Assembly (NCBI RefSeq): GCF_900142515.1
Contig: NZ_FRBC01000007.1
Span: 1 to 64,000, forward strand
Reading direction: 5' to 3'
Length of the DNA stretch: 64,000 nt
Source: Pseudoselenomonas ruminantium
GTDB taxonomy: Bacteria; Bacillota; Negativicutes; Selenomonadales; Selenomonadaceae
Position numbers and translations under genes: made by a program. Shown in pieces: positions 34,993 through 43,661 of this stretch; positions within the stretch are counted from its first letter, which is position 1; the number at the start of each line of letters is the position of its first letter. The notes below the pieces were generated by a model, which did not search any database, was not told the origin of the DNA, and was given only the letters and a program-made list of their open reading frames with translations.

Positions 34993-35598
34993 TCAGAACA
35001 AAATGTTAAATACCTGCGTCAAAATCCCCTGCCGCTGTTTGGCATTGAGTGGCCCCTTGCCATCAAATCTCACCATGGCATTGGCGATTTTGGTGGAGGC
35101 AATGATATTATTGGCTGTCACATCTTCCGGACGGCAGATTCCCCGGAATGTGATCTTGTGTTCATTTTTGTTATGCCAGATAGACTGCGTCCCCTCCAGC
35201 ACCAGATTGCCATTGGGCTGTATATCGACCACCGTCACCGTCACATTGGCTGTAGTCGAATTTTTCGCAGAAGATGCACCATTTGCTTTGAACGAATCTG
35301 AGCCGCTGGCCGATGCTGCCCGCAGGAAATCGAAAATCCCCACGCCTGTAGACAACGAAACATTGCCGCTCTTGCTGTTAGAACTTGATTTGCTGGTGGA
35401 AAGACTCGTGGACTCACTGATGGCAATCGTCAGGATATCCCCAACATCCTGCGCCTTCCGGTCGGAAAAGATATTGCGATATCTGCCACCGCCAGCCCAG
35501 AGGGACTGCGCCGAAGCTGCCGGTGGTGCGAGGCTCAGAAACAAGCCACCCACCGCCAATGCCAAAGCAATCTTTTTATGATATTGTTGTATCTGCAT
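34993..35598 (-). CDS. flgH: Flagellar L-ring protein FlgH
   Basis: Forms the outer-membrane ring of the flagellar basal body. The 201 residues include a signal peptide (1-30, SLAPPAASA) and the FlgH core SLWAGGGRYRNIFSDRKAQDVGDILTIAI and GNLVLEGTQSIWHNKNEHKITFRGICRPEDV. Unlike FlgH of Proteobacteria there is no lipobox cysteine after the signal peptide, so it should be a plain exported protein. Encoded 17 bp before flgI. Confidence 0.92.
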   Translation of the reverse strand: MQIQQYHKKIALALAVGGLFLSLAPPAASAQSLWAGGGRYRNIFSDRKAQDVGDILTIAISESTSLSTSKSSSNSKSGNVSLSTGVGIFDFLRAASASGSDSFKANGASSAKNSTTANVTVTVVDIQPNGNLVLEGTQSIWHNKNEHKITFRGICRPEDVTANNIIASTKIANAMVRFDGKGPLNAKQRQGILTQVFNILF

Positions 35599-35613
35599 AT
35601 TTCTTACCTGCCT

Positions 35614-36402
35614 TTACTGACCTGCAATTTCCACGGTCTCAGCATCAACGACCTTGCCGACGAGCATCTTGCCGGAACGGGCATTGCGCACTCGGATCGA
35701 GCCTCCGACCCTTCCCTTCTGCAAGGCAACGCCTTCCGCCTTAACCTGCACACCATGATAACTGGTGACCAGCTTCACAGGGCTGCCGGTATTGATTACC
35801 ACGGGATTCTGCAGCATATTCTGCTCCAATGGCTGCCCCATATGGATATAACGCACGGGCACCCGCCCTGCGATATCCTCGTATTTTGTCAGATAACGCC
35901 CCGCACCGCCAAAGACTTCCCGTTCTTCGAGCCGTACAGCTTTTTCGCTGATTCCCTGCTCCAATGGCAGATTGCTGCCTGCCACCAGCACTTTCTCAAA
36001 CACCTGCACCCGGTAATAGCAGATTGTACGGCGATAGAGTTTTTCATTGATATAGACCCGGATATGCACAGGCTGGACGTTGCCATAACGGAGTTTCCCC
36101 GGCAGTTCTGCTTCGTAGCGGATCTTTCCTGCCGGCAGGCGCATATCCGGCGGCGAAGTTGTCAGCGTCAGTACATAGCGCCTTTTTTCACCGATCTTAT
36201 GCAGTTCAAGCTCCACCTGCTGTCGGGCAATCCCTGACAACTTCTGGGAACTCATCATCTGCGGGAAAGCCTCTGCCTGCTGTCTGCCGCCATAAAGGGC
36301 TTCTGCCTGCGGCAGAGAAACACAAAACAACAGACAGAAGAAGCCAATCCATAACATCCATGATGTAAATAGACTGGCCAGACGGGTTCTCTTAACTTTC
36401 AT
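35614..36402 (-). CDS. flgA: Flagellar basal-body P-ring formation protein FlgA
   Basis: Periplasmic chaperone for P-ring assembly. About 262 residues: an N-terminal hydrophobic signal (SWMLWIGFFCLLFCV), a variable middle and a C-terminal SAF domain with VRYIHMGQPLEQNMLQNPVVINTGSPV and NARSGKMLVGKVVDAETVEI, the conserved FlgA end. ATG at 36402 overlaps the flgG stop by one base (TGATG), so translation is coupled. Confidence 0.88.
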   Translation of the reverse strand: MKVKRTRLASLFTSWMLWIGFFCLLFCVSLPQAEALYGGRQQAEAFPQMMSSQKLSGIARQQVELELHKIGEKRRYVLTLTTSPPDMRLPAGKIRYEAELPGKLRYGNVQPVHIRVYINEKLYRRTICYYRVQVFEKVLVAGSNLPLEQGISEKAVRLEEREVFGGAGRYLTKYEDIAGRVPVRYIHMGQPLEQNMLQNPVVINTGSPVKLVTSYHGVQVKAEGVALQKGRVGGSIRVRNARSGKMLVGKVVDAETVEIAGQ

Positions 36403-37193
36403 CAACGTTTCAAACCATTGGCAATTTCCAACATGGAATCCGACGTGGTCACTGCCTTGGAATTGGATTCATAAGCACGCTGAGCCACAATCATATTGAC
36501 CATTTCTTCAACAATCTGTACATTGCTCATTTCCAGCGTATTTTGAGTCAGAGTGCCGCTCCCGTCAGTTCCAGGATTGCTCTCAATAGCATCCCCGGAT
36601 GCCTCCGACACGATAAAGAGGTTCTTGCCGATAGCCGTCAGACCGGCAGGATTGACAAACCGCGCCAAAGTAATCTGCCCTACATTCTGCTGCGTACCAC
36701 CTGCAGGGGTCTCCGAAACCTGACCATCACCAGAAATAACGATGGAATCCACAGGAGAATTCTCACCAAACGTAATGCCATCCGCCAGCAGATAACCATC
36801 GCTTGTTACCAGTCGCCGTTGCGAATCCAGCTTGAAGGAACCATCACGGGTATAACCTGTGGTCCCATCCGGCAAAGTCACCCGGAAATAGCCTTCGCCC
36901 TGAATCCCCACATCCAGCGGATTGTCTGTAGTTTGCAGCGGCCCTTGGGTTATCACCCGCTGGGTAGCCGCCACACGCGTCCCCAGTCCGATCTGCAGGC
37001 CCGTAGGATACTGATTGTCCTGTCCGCTCTGCGCTCCGGCATCCCGAAGGGTCTGATAGATCAGATCCTGGAATTCCGCCCGGACCTTCTTGCCGCCATA
37101 AGTATTGACATTGGCAATATTATTAGCAATCACATCAATATTAGTCTGCTGCCCTTTCATACCAGAAGCCGCCGACCAAAGCGCTCTCATCAT
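36402..37193 (-). CDS. flgG: Flagellar distal-rod protein FlgG
   Basis: Builds the distal rod of the flagellum. The 263 residues begin MMRALWSAASGMKGQQTNIDVIANNIANVNT, the flagellar rod/hook N-terminal signature, and end TLEMSNVQIVEEMVNMIVAQRAYESNSKAVTT, the coiled-coil C-terminal signature; GLQIGLGTRV is FlgG-like. ATG at 37193 has GGAGG 8 bases upstream. Confidence 0.93.
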   Translation of the reverse strand: MMRALWSAASGMKGQQTNIDVIANNIANVNTYGGKKVRAEFQDLIYQTLRDAGAQSGQDNQYPTGLQIGLGTRVAATQRVITQGPLQTTDNPLDVGIQGEGYFRVTLPDGTTGYTRDGSFKLDSQRRLVTSDGYLLADGITFGENSPVDSIVISGDGQVSETPAGGTQQNVGQITLARFVNPAGLTAIGKNLFIVSEASGDAIESNPGTDGSGTLTQNTLEMSNVQIVEEMVNMIVAQRAYESNSKAVTTSDSMLEIANGLKR

Positions 37194-37230
37194 AACGGGT
37201 TCCTCCCAACTATGCGAAAAATCTCAACAA

Positions 37231-37314
37231 CAGCCCCTCTCACCGCTGCGCGGTTCCCCGACCGGGGTGTCCGCCGGACACCCGCGCCTTCGGCGCCCCC
37301 AAAGGGGGCGGGCT
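37231..37314. repeat. GC-rich multi-hairpin repeat between flgF and flgG
   Basis: Within the 196-bp flgF-flgG gap are successive palindromes: CCCCGACCGGGG, GGTGTCCGCCGGACACC, GCGCCTTCGGCGC and CCCCCAAAGGGGG. The outer ends AGCCCC and GGGGCGGGCT also pair. It is a dispersed intergenic repeat by style; without a T tract it is not a standard terminator, but it may weaken flgG expression. Confidence 0.6.
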
Positions 37315-37389
37315 AGACTATAATGGTATATCGTTATCCTGCGCCCAAGAATACCTCTCCCATATATATCGAACAAAACTCCAAAAATC

Positions 37390-38190
37390 TTAAGACAATC
37401 TGCCAACTTCCCCCACAGATTTTTCCAACATGGAATCCTGCGTTGTGACGGCCTTGGATCCGGCTTCATAAAGCCGGTAATTATTGATAAGCTCTACCAT
37501 TTCGGAAACCACATTTGTATTGGAACGCTCCAATAACCCCTGCTGGATCTCCCCTGTGGCTGGCTGCGGCTGCGCGCCTTCCTGAGGGAAATAGAGATTA
37601 TCTCCCTGCTTGAGCACCGCCCGCCGGTTATCAAACTGCACAAACTGCAACTGCCCCACCTGCTGGCCATCAGCATAGATTTCCCCCTGGGAACCTACCA
37701 TGACCTGAACTGCATCCTGCGGGATTGTGATACCTTGCCCATTCCGCCCCAAAACCATTTGCCCATTCACGGTCTGGATCTGGCCATTAGCCGACTTATA
37801 GAAATTCCCGTCACGGGTATACCGCACTCCATTTGGTGTCTGAATGGCAAAATAGCCTTCGCCAGATATAGCCAGGTCCAAGGGATTGCCTGTGGTCTCA
37901 AAAGCTCCCTGCGTATGCTCCGTAGCGATCTCATCAATATGCGAACCCAGTCCTAACGTCCCCACCACAGGATAAGAATCTCCCACATGGAACTGTTTGA
38001 AGCTGGTCACATCATTTTTATTGATGCCATCGTTGATACGCTTGATCAACATAGGATGGAACTCCCGGCTAACAGCCTCATCCCGCTTAAATCCATTTGT
38101 ATTGGCATTGGCCAGATTATTGGCCAGCGTATCCGTACGCTTTGTTTCCGTAATCATGCCCGCACCAGCAGTATATAAACCACGCCACAT
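37390..38190 (-). CDS. flgF: Flagellar proximal-rod protein FlgF
   Basis: Rod protein of the FlgF/FlgG family. The 266 residues start MWRGLYTAGAGMITETKRTDTLANNLANANT and end LERSNTNVVSEMVELINNYRLYEAGSKAVTT. Gene order before flgG and divergence from FlgG support FlgF; a second FlgG-like rod protein is the alternative. It lies 110 bp after mreB. Confidence 0.88.
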   Translation of the reverse strand: MWRGLYTAGAGMITETKRTDTLANNLANANTNGFKRDEAVSREFHPMLIKRINDGINKNDVTSFKQFHVGDSYPVVGTLGLGSHIDEIATEHTQGAFETTGNPLDLAISGEGYFAIQTPNGVRYTRDGNFYKSANGQIQTVNGQMVLGRNGQGITIPQDAVQVMVGSQGEIYADGQQVGQLQFVQFDNRRAVLKQGDNLYFPQEGAQPQPATGEIQQGLLERSNTNVVSEMVELINNYRLYEAGSKAVTTQDSMLEKSVGEVGRLS

Positions 38191-38242
38191 AATGCGTCCT
38201 CCTTACCCCATCTCACATTTATCCTTGCTTCGTTTATTCGCG

Positions 38243-38275
38243 AAAAAAGGCGAAACTCCTTTCGGGTTTCGCCTT
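38243..38275 (-). terminator. Terminator of mreB
   Basis: On the minus strand AAGGCGAAAC and complement form a 10-bp stem followed by six T residues, between mreB and flgF; the flagellar genes probably start from their own promoter. Confidence 0.85.
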
Positions 38276-38299
38276 CGTCAAAAAATTATTTTCTTTCTA

Positions 38300-39322
38300 T
38301 CAATGGCCTGTCTTGATGTTCTTGGCCTTGCCATCGAATTTGTCGAAGCTGTCCAGAGCCATACCGCAGCCAATGGCCACACAGCTCATGGCATCTTCAG
38401 CCAGCGCGGTGGGAATATCCGTCTCCTTGCGAACCAGCTCATCCAAACCATAAAGCATAGCTCCGCCGCCTGTGAGCACAATACCGCAATTCATCACGTC
38501 AGCGGCCAGTTCCGGCGGAGTTTCCTCCAAGACCTTCTTCACGCAGGCCACAATTTTCGTCACGGAATCATGCATGGCCGCCGAAGCCTGTTCCGTGGTG
38601 ATGGTGACGTTCTTGGGCAGGCCGGAAAGCATATCGCGTCCGCGAATCTCCATCGTTTCATTGCGGGCACCCACGAAAGCGGCACCGACACGCATCTTGA
38701 TGTCCTCAGCCGTACGCTCACCGATCATCATATTGAATTCCTTTTTCACATAGGCCATGATGTCCTCATCAAAACGGTCACCAGCCACCCGGAGCGATGC
38801 GCTGTTGACGATACCGCCCAGGGAAATCACCGCGATGTCCGTCGTGCCGCCGCCGATATCCACGACCATAGAACCACGTGGTTCCACGATATCCAGACCG
38901 GCGCCGAGAGCTGCCGCCAGCGGTTCTTCAATCAGCTGGGTATGGCGGGCACCAGCCTGCTCCGCAGCTTCCTGCACAGCTCTCTGTTCTACCATGGTGC
39001 AGCCGGAAGGAATGCAGATCATGATACGGGGACGGAATACAAAACGGCGGCCCACTACCTTTTCAATGAAGTGGCGCAGCATGCTTTCCGTGATATCATA
39101 ATCCGCGATAACACCTTCACGCAGCGGACGGATGGCAACGATGTTGCCCGGCGTACGGCCAATCATCTGACGCGCTTCCTCACCGATAGCCAGTACCCGG
39201 TTGGTATCCCGGTCTACCGCCACCACGGATGGCTCCCTCAGGACAATGCCCTTGCCCTTCACATAAACCAGCACATTCGCCGTACCTAAGTCAATACCAA
39301 TATCTAAAGACATGCCAAACAT
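38300..39322 (-). CDS. mreB: Rod-shape determining protein MreB
   Basis: Actin-like filament protein guiding lateral wall synthesis. The 340 residues hold the actin-fold nucleotide motifs: IGIDLGTANVLVYVKGKGIVLREPSVVA (phosphate 1), MVVDIGGGTTDIAVISLGG (phosphate 2) and GIVLTGGGAMLYGLDELV (adenosine). Start at ATG 39322 (MFGMSLDIG) or the ATG three codons on; AAGGAG lies about 11 bases before the first. Its position before flgF is a recurrent arrangement in Negativicutes, as far as I recall. Confidence 0.95.
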   Translation of the reverse strand: MFGMSLDIGIDLGTANVLVYVKGKGIVLREPSVVAVDRDTNRVLAIGEEARQMIGRTPGNIVAIRPLREGVIADYDITESMLRHFIEKVVGRRFVFRPRIMICIPSGCTMVEQRAVQEAAEQAGARHTQLIEEPLAAALGAGLDIVEPRGSMVVDIGGGTTDIAVISLGGIVNSASLRVAGDRFDEDIMAYVKKEFNMMIGERTAEDIKMRVGAAFVGARNETMEIRGRDMLSGLPKNVTITTEQASAAMHDSVTKIVACVKKVLEETPPELAADVMNCGIVLTGGGAMLYGLDELVRKETDIPTALAEDAMSCVAIGCGMALDSFDKFDGKAKNIKTGH

Positions 39323-39522
39323 ATGTCAAAAATCTCCTTCCGAAGTCATCTTCATCGCAACACACTATAATATATAATAAAAAAACATGAATTACAACAG
39401 CTTTCCCTTTTAAAATCGGATATAATTTTTAGCTCAGCCAAAAATTGACACATTTTCCCTTCATTTACAACATTTCACCAATTTTGCGAAAAATATTGCT
39501 TTTGTTTCTTTAAAAATCTTTG

Positions 39523-39551
39523 TTGACACCAGGTATTAATAGTGCTACGAT
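39523..39551 (+). promoter_or_regulatory. ldh promoter
   Basis: TTGACA (39523-39528) and TACGAT (39546-39551) with a 17-bp spacer. The remainder of the 281-bp mreB-ldh gap is A/T-rich with no gene. AGGGGG precedes the ldh ATG. Confidence 0.8.
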
Positions 39552-39603
39552 TAACACGACTTAGGGATATATTTCACAATTAGACTCAGGGGGTAATAAC
39601 AAA

Positions 39604-40560
39604 ATGAACAACAGAAGAAAAATCGTCGTCATCGGCGCCAGCAACGTTGGTTCCGCAGTAGCCAACAAGATTGCTGACTTCCAGCTTGCTACGGAAGTAG
39701 TCCTCATCGACCTCAACGAAGACAAAGCTTGGGGCGAAGCTAAGGACTCCAGCCATGCAACGAGCTGCATCTACAGCACGAACATCAAGTTCCACCTCGG
39801 TGACTATGAAGACTGCAAAGATGCAAACATCATCGTTATCACTGCTGGTCCTTCCATCCGCCCGGGCGAAACTCCGGACCGTCTGAAGCTGGCTGGCACC
39901 AACGCTAAGATCATGAGCTCCGTAATGGGCGAGATCGTTAAACGTACGAAGGAAGCCATGATCATCATGATCACGAATCCGCTCGATGTTGCTACTTATG
40001 TTGTTTCCACCCAGTTCGATTATCCGCGCAACCTCATCCTCGGTACTGGTACGATGCTCGAAACTTACCGTTTCCGCCGCATCCTGGCTGACAAGTACCA
40101 GGTGGATCCGAAGAACATCAACGGTTATGTTCTTGGTGAGCACGGCAACGCTGCATTCGTTGCTTGGTCCACGACTGGCTGCGCTGGTTTCCCCATTGAT
40201 GATCTGGATGAATATTTCCACCGCACGGAAAAACTCAGCCACGAAGCTGTTGAACAGGAACTGGTTCAGGTTGCTTATGATGTCATCAACAAGAAGGGCT
40301 TCACGAACACCGGTATCGCTATGGCAGCTTGCCGCTTCATCAAGTCCGTTCTCTATGATGAACACACGATCCTGCCCTGCTCCGCAGTTCTCGAAGGCGA
40401 ATATGGCATCAAAGACGTTGCCCTCTCCATTCCTCGTATGGTTTGCGCTGATGGTATCATGCGCTCCTTCGAAGTTCATCTCACGGATGATGAACTGGAG
40501 AAGATGCACAAAGCTGCTCAGAGCGTTCGTTCCGCTCTCGATGGCGCTGGCATCAAATAA
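39604..40560 (+). CDS. ldh: L-lactate dehydrogenase
   Basis: Reduces pyruvate to L-lactate with NADH. The 318 residues show the Rossmann start RKIVVIGASNVGSAVANKI, TNPLDVATYV and the catalytic His in LGEHGNAAFVAWS. The sequence looks like the S. ruminantium enzyme as I remember it. The active-site loop reads TAGPSIRPGETPDRLKL: the specificity residue that is Gln in ordinary LDH is Ile here, and the loop is two residues longer. Codon choice is noticeably biased (regular CGT, GGT, ATC), as in a highly expressed gene. Confidence 0.93.
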   Translation: MNNRRKIVVIGASNVGSAVANKIADFQLATEVVLIDLNEDKAWGEAKDSSHATSCIYSTNIKFHLGDYEDCKDANIIVITAGPSIRPGETPDRLKLAGTNAKIMSSVMGEIVKRTKEAMIIMITNPLDVATYVVSTQFDYPRNLILGTGTMLETYRFRRILADKYQVDPKNINGYVLGEHGNAAFVAWSTTGCAGFPIDDLDEYFHRTEKLSHEAVEQELVQVAYDVINKKGFTNTGIAMAACRFIKSVLYDEHTILPCSAVLEGEYGIKDVALSIPRMVCADGIMRSFEVHLTDDELEKMHKAAQSVRSALDGAGIK

Positions 40561-40577
40561 TTGCTATATGGCAAACA

Positions 40578-40607
40578 AAAACGCTGGACTTTTGTCCAGC
40601 GTTTTTT
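40578..40607 (+). terminator. Terminator of ldh
   Basis: AAAACGCTGGAC-TTTT-GTCCAGCGTTTTTT, a strong intrinsic terminator 17 bp after the stop. Confidence 0.93.
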
Positions 40608-40664
40608 ATACGCAATTGATACGTTCGTGCTAAAAGTATTCCGTTCATACGCCATCAGCGGTTC

Positions 40665-40845
40665 ACGGGGGAGTGCTTTTTCTGTTTCCGCTAAACGACC
40701 CTCCCTGCAAGATTAGAGTTACTTAGCCGGATGCGCCGGGCAAGCCAGCGGCGCGTCTTTCAACGTGCTCTTTAGCTGCTGCCTGCGTCGGGCCGGTCTT
40801 CGCTGCGCTCAGACAGTCGCTCCTACAGAAAAAGCACTTCCCCGT
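40665..40845 (-). repeat. Palindromic structured element, copy B1
   Basis: A 181-bp element with 21-base arms (40665-40685 and 40825-40845, one mismatch). Read on the minus strand it contains GACTGTCTGAGCGCAGCG, a hairpin GCGCCG-(10)-CGGCGC, and GTCGTTTAGCG before the closing arm, the same order as copy B2. It is in the same orientation as copy A1. Confidence 0.75.
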
Positions 40846-40958
40846 TCGCCTCAAGCCACGATTTTGCCAATTGGCACGAATCGGTTATCCCGCGACAAGA
40901 ACATCGATGTGCTTGTAGCTTACAGCTAGAACATAGCAATATACACAAACGTAACTTT

Positions 40959-41155
40959 GGGTGGAGGTGGGGATGCTTTTTCGCCGACGGAACGACTGTC
41001 CGAACGAAGTGAGGACTGGCCCACAAACAGCATGTGCTGGACGCTTCGTTGACAGACGCGCCGCCGGCCTGCCCGGCGCCAAGTTGCTGGAAGTTGCGTA
41101 CTTTTGCTGGCGGGTCATTTAGTGGAGCGGCGAAAAAGTATTCCCACCTCCGCCC
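40959..41155 (+). repeat. Palindromic structured element, copy B2
   Basis: A 197-bp element with 28-base arms (40959-40986 and 41128-41155). All three arm mismatches are G-U pairs on the plus strand. It contains GACTGTCCGAACGAAGTG, a hairpin GCGCCG-(10)-CGGCGC and GTCATTTAGTGGA. With B1 it makes a head-to-head pair filling most of the 729-bp space between convergent ldh and sucD; the 113-bp gap between them holds a 12-base palindrome TGCCAATTGGCA and no gene that I can see. Confidence 0.78.
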
Positions 41156-41208
41156 CACTGCGCCGTAACAAACAGAGTTCAGGCGCGCACCAACAAACTG
41201 GCATGAAT

Positions 41209-41243
41209 AAAGTCCGCTGACAAAACTTTTGTCAGCGGACTTT
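41209..41243 (-). terminator. Terminator of sucCD
   Basis: AAAGTCCGCTGACAAAA and complement make a 17-bp stem with almost no loop; on the minus strand it precedes TTTATTC, after sucD. Confidence 0.8.
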
Positions 41244-41289
41244 TAAGGTTTATGGGAATATTTTACATCGCTCTTTTGGCAGTTTGTTT

Positions 41290-42195
41290 TCAGCAGGTAT
41301 GGCACTCGTCGTAGATGCCGGCTTTTTTCAGCGTATCGACAACCGTTGCACCGATATGGGCTACGGTATCGGCTACCTGAATATCCACGGCATTGAGAGC
41401 CTTGATCTTATCAGCAGCCGTACCTTTGCCACCGGAGATGATGGCACCAGCGTGGCCCATGCGTTTTCCCGGAGGCGCCTGACGGCCGGAGATGAAGGCT
41501 GCTACCGGTTTTTCCGGCATGTTTTCCTTGATCCACTTAGCCGCATCTTCCTCAGCCGTACCGCCAATCTCACCGATCATCAACACAGCCTTGGTTTCCG
41601 GATCCTCTTTGAAGAGCTGCAGTGCATCGATAAAGTCTGTGCCCTTGACCGGGTCACCGCCGATACCGATAGCTGTCGTCACGCCGATACCAGCATTCAT
41701 CAGCTGGAACGCAGCTTCATACGTCAGGGTTCCGGAGCGGGAAACCAGGCCTACATGACCCTTCTTCTGGATATTGCCCGGGATGATGCCGAGCTTGGCT
41801 TCATCCGTGGTCAGGATGCCCGGGCAGTTCGGCCCGATCAGGCGGGTCTTCTTGCCTTCCATATAGCGGCGTACCTTGACCATATCCTCAACCGGGATGT
41901 GTTCCGTAATGCAGACCACCAAATCAAGTCCGGCATCCACACCTTCCATGATGGAGTCAGCGGCGAACCTTGCGGGTACATAGACCACGGAGGCCGTAGC
42001 CCCTGTTGCGTCCACTGCGTCCTTGACGGTGTTGAATACGGGAACACCCTCTACTACCTGGCCGGCTTTGCCCGGCGTCACACCAGCGACAATCTTCGTG
42101 CCATAGGCCAGCATCTGTTTCGTATGGAAGGTGGCCTGTTTGCCCGTAATGCCCTGTACGATTACCTTTGTATCTTTATTGACTAAAACACCCAT
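41290..42195 (-). CDS. sucD: Succinyl-CoA ligase alpha subunit
   Basis: Catalytic half of ADP-forming succinyl-CoA synthetase, interconverting succinyl-CoA and succinate with ATP. The 301 residues begin with the CoA-binding Rossmann domain ([22 protein letters not shown]), contain [17 protein letters not shown] and [12 protein letters not shown], and the phosphorylated His in MGHAGAII (about residue 250). Encoded 15 bp after sucC. In succinate/propionate-forming Selenomonas it works near the end of fermentation. Confidence 0.95.
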   Translation of the reverse strand: MGVLVNKDTKVIVQGITGKQATFHTKQMLAYGTKIVAGVTPGKAGQVVEGVPVFNTVKDAVDATGATASVVYVPARFAADSIMEGVDAGLDLVVCITEHIPVEDMVKVRRYMEGKKTRLIGPNCPGILTTDEAKLGIIPGNIQKKGHVGLVSRSGTLTYEAAFQLMNAGIGVTTAIGIGGDPVKGTDFIDALQLFKEDPETKAVLMIGEIGGTAEEDAAKWIKENMPEKPVAAFISGRQAPPGKRMGHAGAIISGGKGTAADKIKALNAVDIQVADTVAHIGATVVDTLKKAGIYDECHTC

Positions 42196-42210
42196 GTCAG
42201 ATGGCCTCCC

Positions 42211-43398
42211 TTATTCTGCTGCTTTGACTCGTTTGACGATCTCTTCTGCGCCGCCCTCCATAGTCGGTGCCATGATGACATTGGCAATGGGGGAATCCTG
42301 CAAGATCTTGCGGCCCTGTTCCACATTGGTACCCTCTAAGCGCACCACAACAGGCACCGGCAGGGATTTGCCATCATCAGAAATGATCTTCGCAGCTTCC
42401 ACGATACCAGCGGCTACCGCATCACAACGGTTGATACCGCCGAAGATGTTGACGAAGATACCTTTGGCTTGACCGCCATCCAGCATGATCTGGAATGCTT
42501 CGGCAATCTTTTCCGGTGAGGAATCGCCGCCCACATCGAGGAAGTTGGCCGGTTCACCGCCATAATGCTTGATGATATCCACCGTAGCCATAGCCAAGCC
42601 GGCACCATTGACCATGCAGGCCACATCGCCGCCGAGGTTGACATAGTTAAGGCCAGCTTCTGCTGCACGGCGTTCCTTCGGATCTTCCTCGCTCTCATCG
42701 CGGAGTTCTTCGATATCCGGATGACGGAAGAGCGCACTGTCATCAAAGTTCAGCTTTGCATCAAGAGCCACGACATCATCATCGGCCGTCACCACCAGCG
42801 GATTGATCTCAGCCAACGAGCAGTCCTTGCCGACAAAGGCATTGTAGAGGCAGCCCATCAGCTTGGTTGCCTTGCGGATGGCCTCCTGCGGGATATTGAT
42901 ATTGTAAGCCATGCGGGTAGCCTGGAAAGGTGCCAGTCCCACAGCCGGATCGATGTATTCCTTGAAGATCTTGTCCGGCATCTCAGCTGCAACCTTCTCG
43001 ATCTCCATACCACCTTCTTCAGAGCCCATCATGACCACACGGGCCGTCTGACGGTCAATGACGAAGGAGAGATAATATTCCTTCTTGATATTGGAACCAG
43101 CTTCAATCAGGAGGCGGCCAACTTTCTTGCCTTCCGGGCCTGTCTGATGGGTAACCAGCGTCTTGCCTAAAAGTTCCGTAGCATAGGTCTTCACCTCGTC
43201 CAGGTTCTTCGCCAGTTTGACGCCGCCTGCCTTGCCACGCCCGCCTGCATGGATCTGGGCTTTGACCACGACCACCGGTGTACCGAGCTTCTTGGCATTT
43301 TCCACGGCTTCTTCCACACTAAAGGCAGGGTATCCTTCTGGTACATTGACACCATAGGATTTCAATACTGCCTTGCTTTGATACTCATGAATATTCAT
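42211..43398 (-). CDS. sucC: Succinyl-CoA ligase beta subunit
   Basis: ATP-grasp subunit that binds the nucleotide. 395 residues beginning [22 protein letters not shown], with [20 protein letters not shown] and the C-terminal [19 protein letters not shown] typical of SucC. ATG at 43398 has GGAGG 8 bases upstream; a TTG directly before it is less likely. The 263-bp space up to galM is A/T-rich; a TTGACA on the minus strand near 43620 may be part of its promoter. Confidence 0.95.
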   Translation of the reverse strand: MNIHEYQSKAVLKSYGVNVPEGYPAFSVEEAVENAKKLGTPVVVVKAQIHAGGRGKAGGVKLAKNLDEVKTYATELLGKTLVTHQTGPEGKKVGRLLIEAGSNIKKEYYLSFVIDRQTARVVMMGSEEGGMEIEKVAAEMPDKIFKEYIDPAVGLAPFQATRMAYNINIPQEAIRKATKLMGCLYNAFVGKDCSLAEINPLVVTADDDVVALDAKLNFDDSALFRHPDIEELRDESEEDPKERRAAEAGLNYVNLGGDVACMVNGAGLAMATVDIIKHYGGEPANFLDVGGDSSPEKIAEAFQIMLDGGQAKGIFVNIFGGINRCDAVAAGIVEAAKIISDDGKSLPVPVVVRLEGTNVEQGRKILQDSPIANVIMAPTMEGGAEEIVKRVKAAE

Positions 43399-43661
43399 CA
43401 AACATGCCTCCCTAAAATTGGTATGACGTTTCGAGAATACCTAACTAGCTTTCGTTCTCGTTTACATGTATATTGTATGCTTTTTTCGTATTTTTGTCTA
43501 CTATTTATTATTCATAACTAGCATTCGCAAAAATTATCATAATTTATGCTTATTTAGTGAAATTTTTCTTTTTCCCGCTTATTTGATAAATATTCCATAT
43601 CAATTAAATAAATCTCACTTATTTGTCAAGAAATTTCACTCCTGCTGCTGACAAACTATAC

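Noticed and set aside
40823-41158. 111-codon open frame on the minus strand over element B2
   Set aside because: It runs antisense to the inferred sense strand of the element and is not matched by open frames in the other copies.
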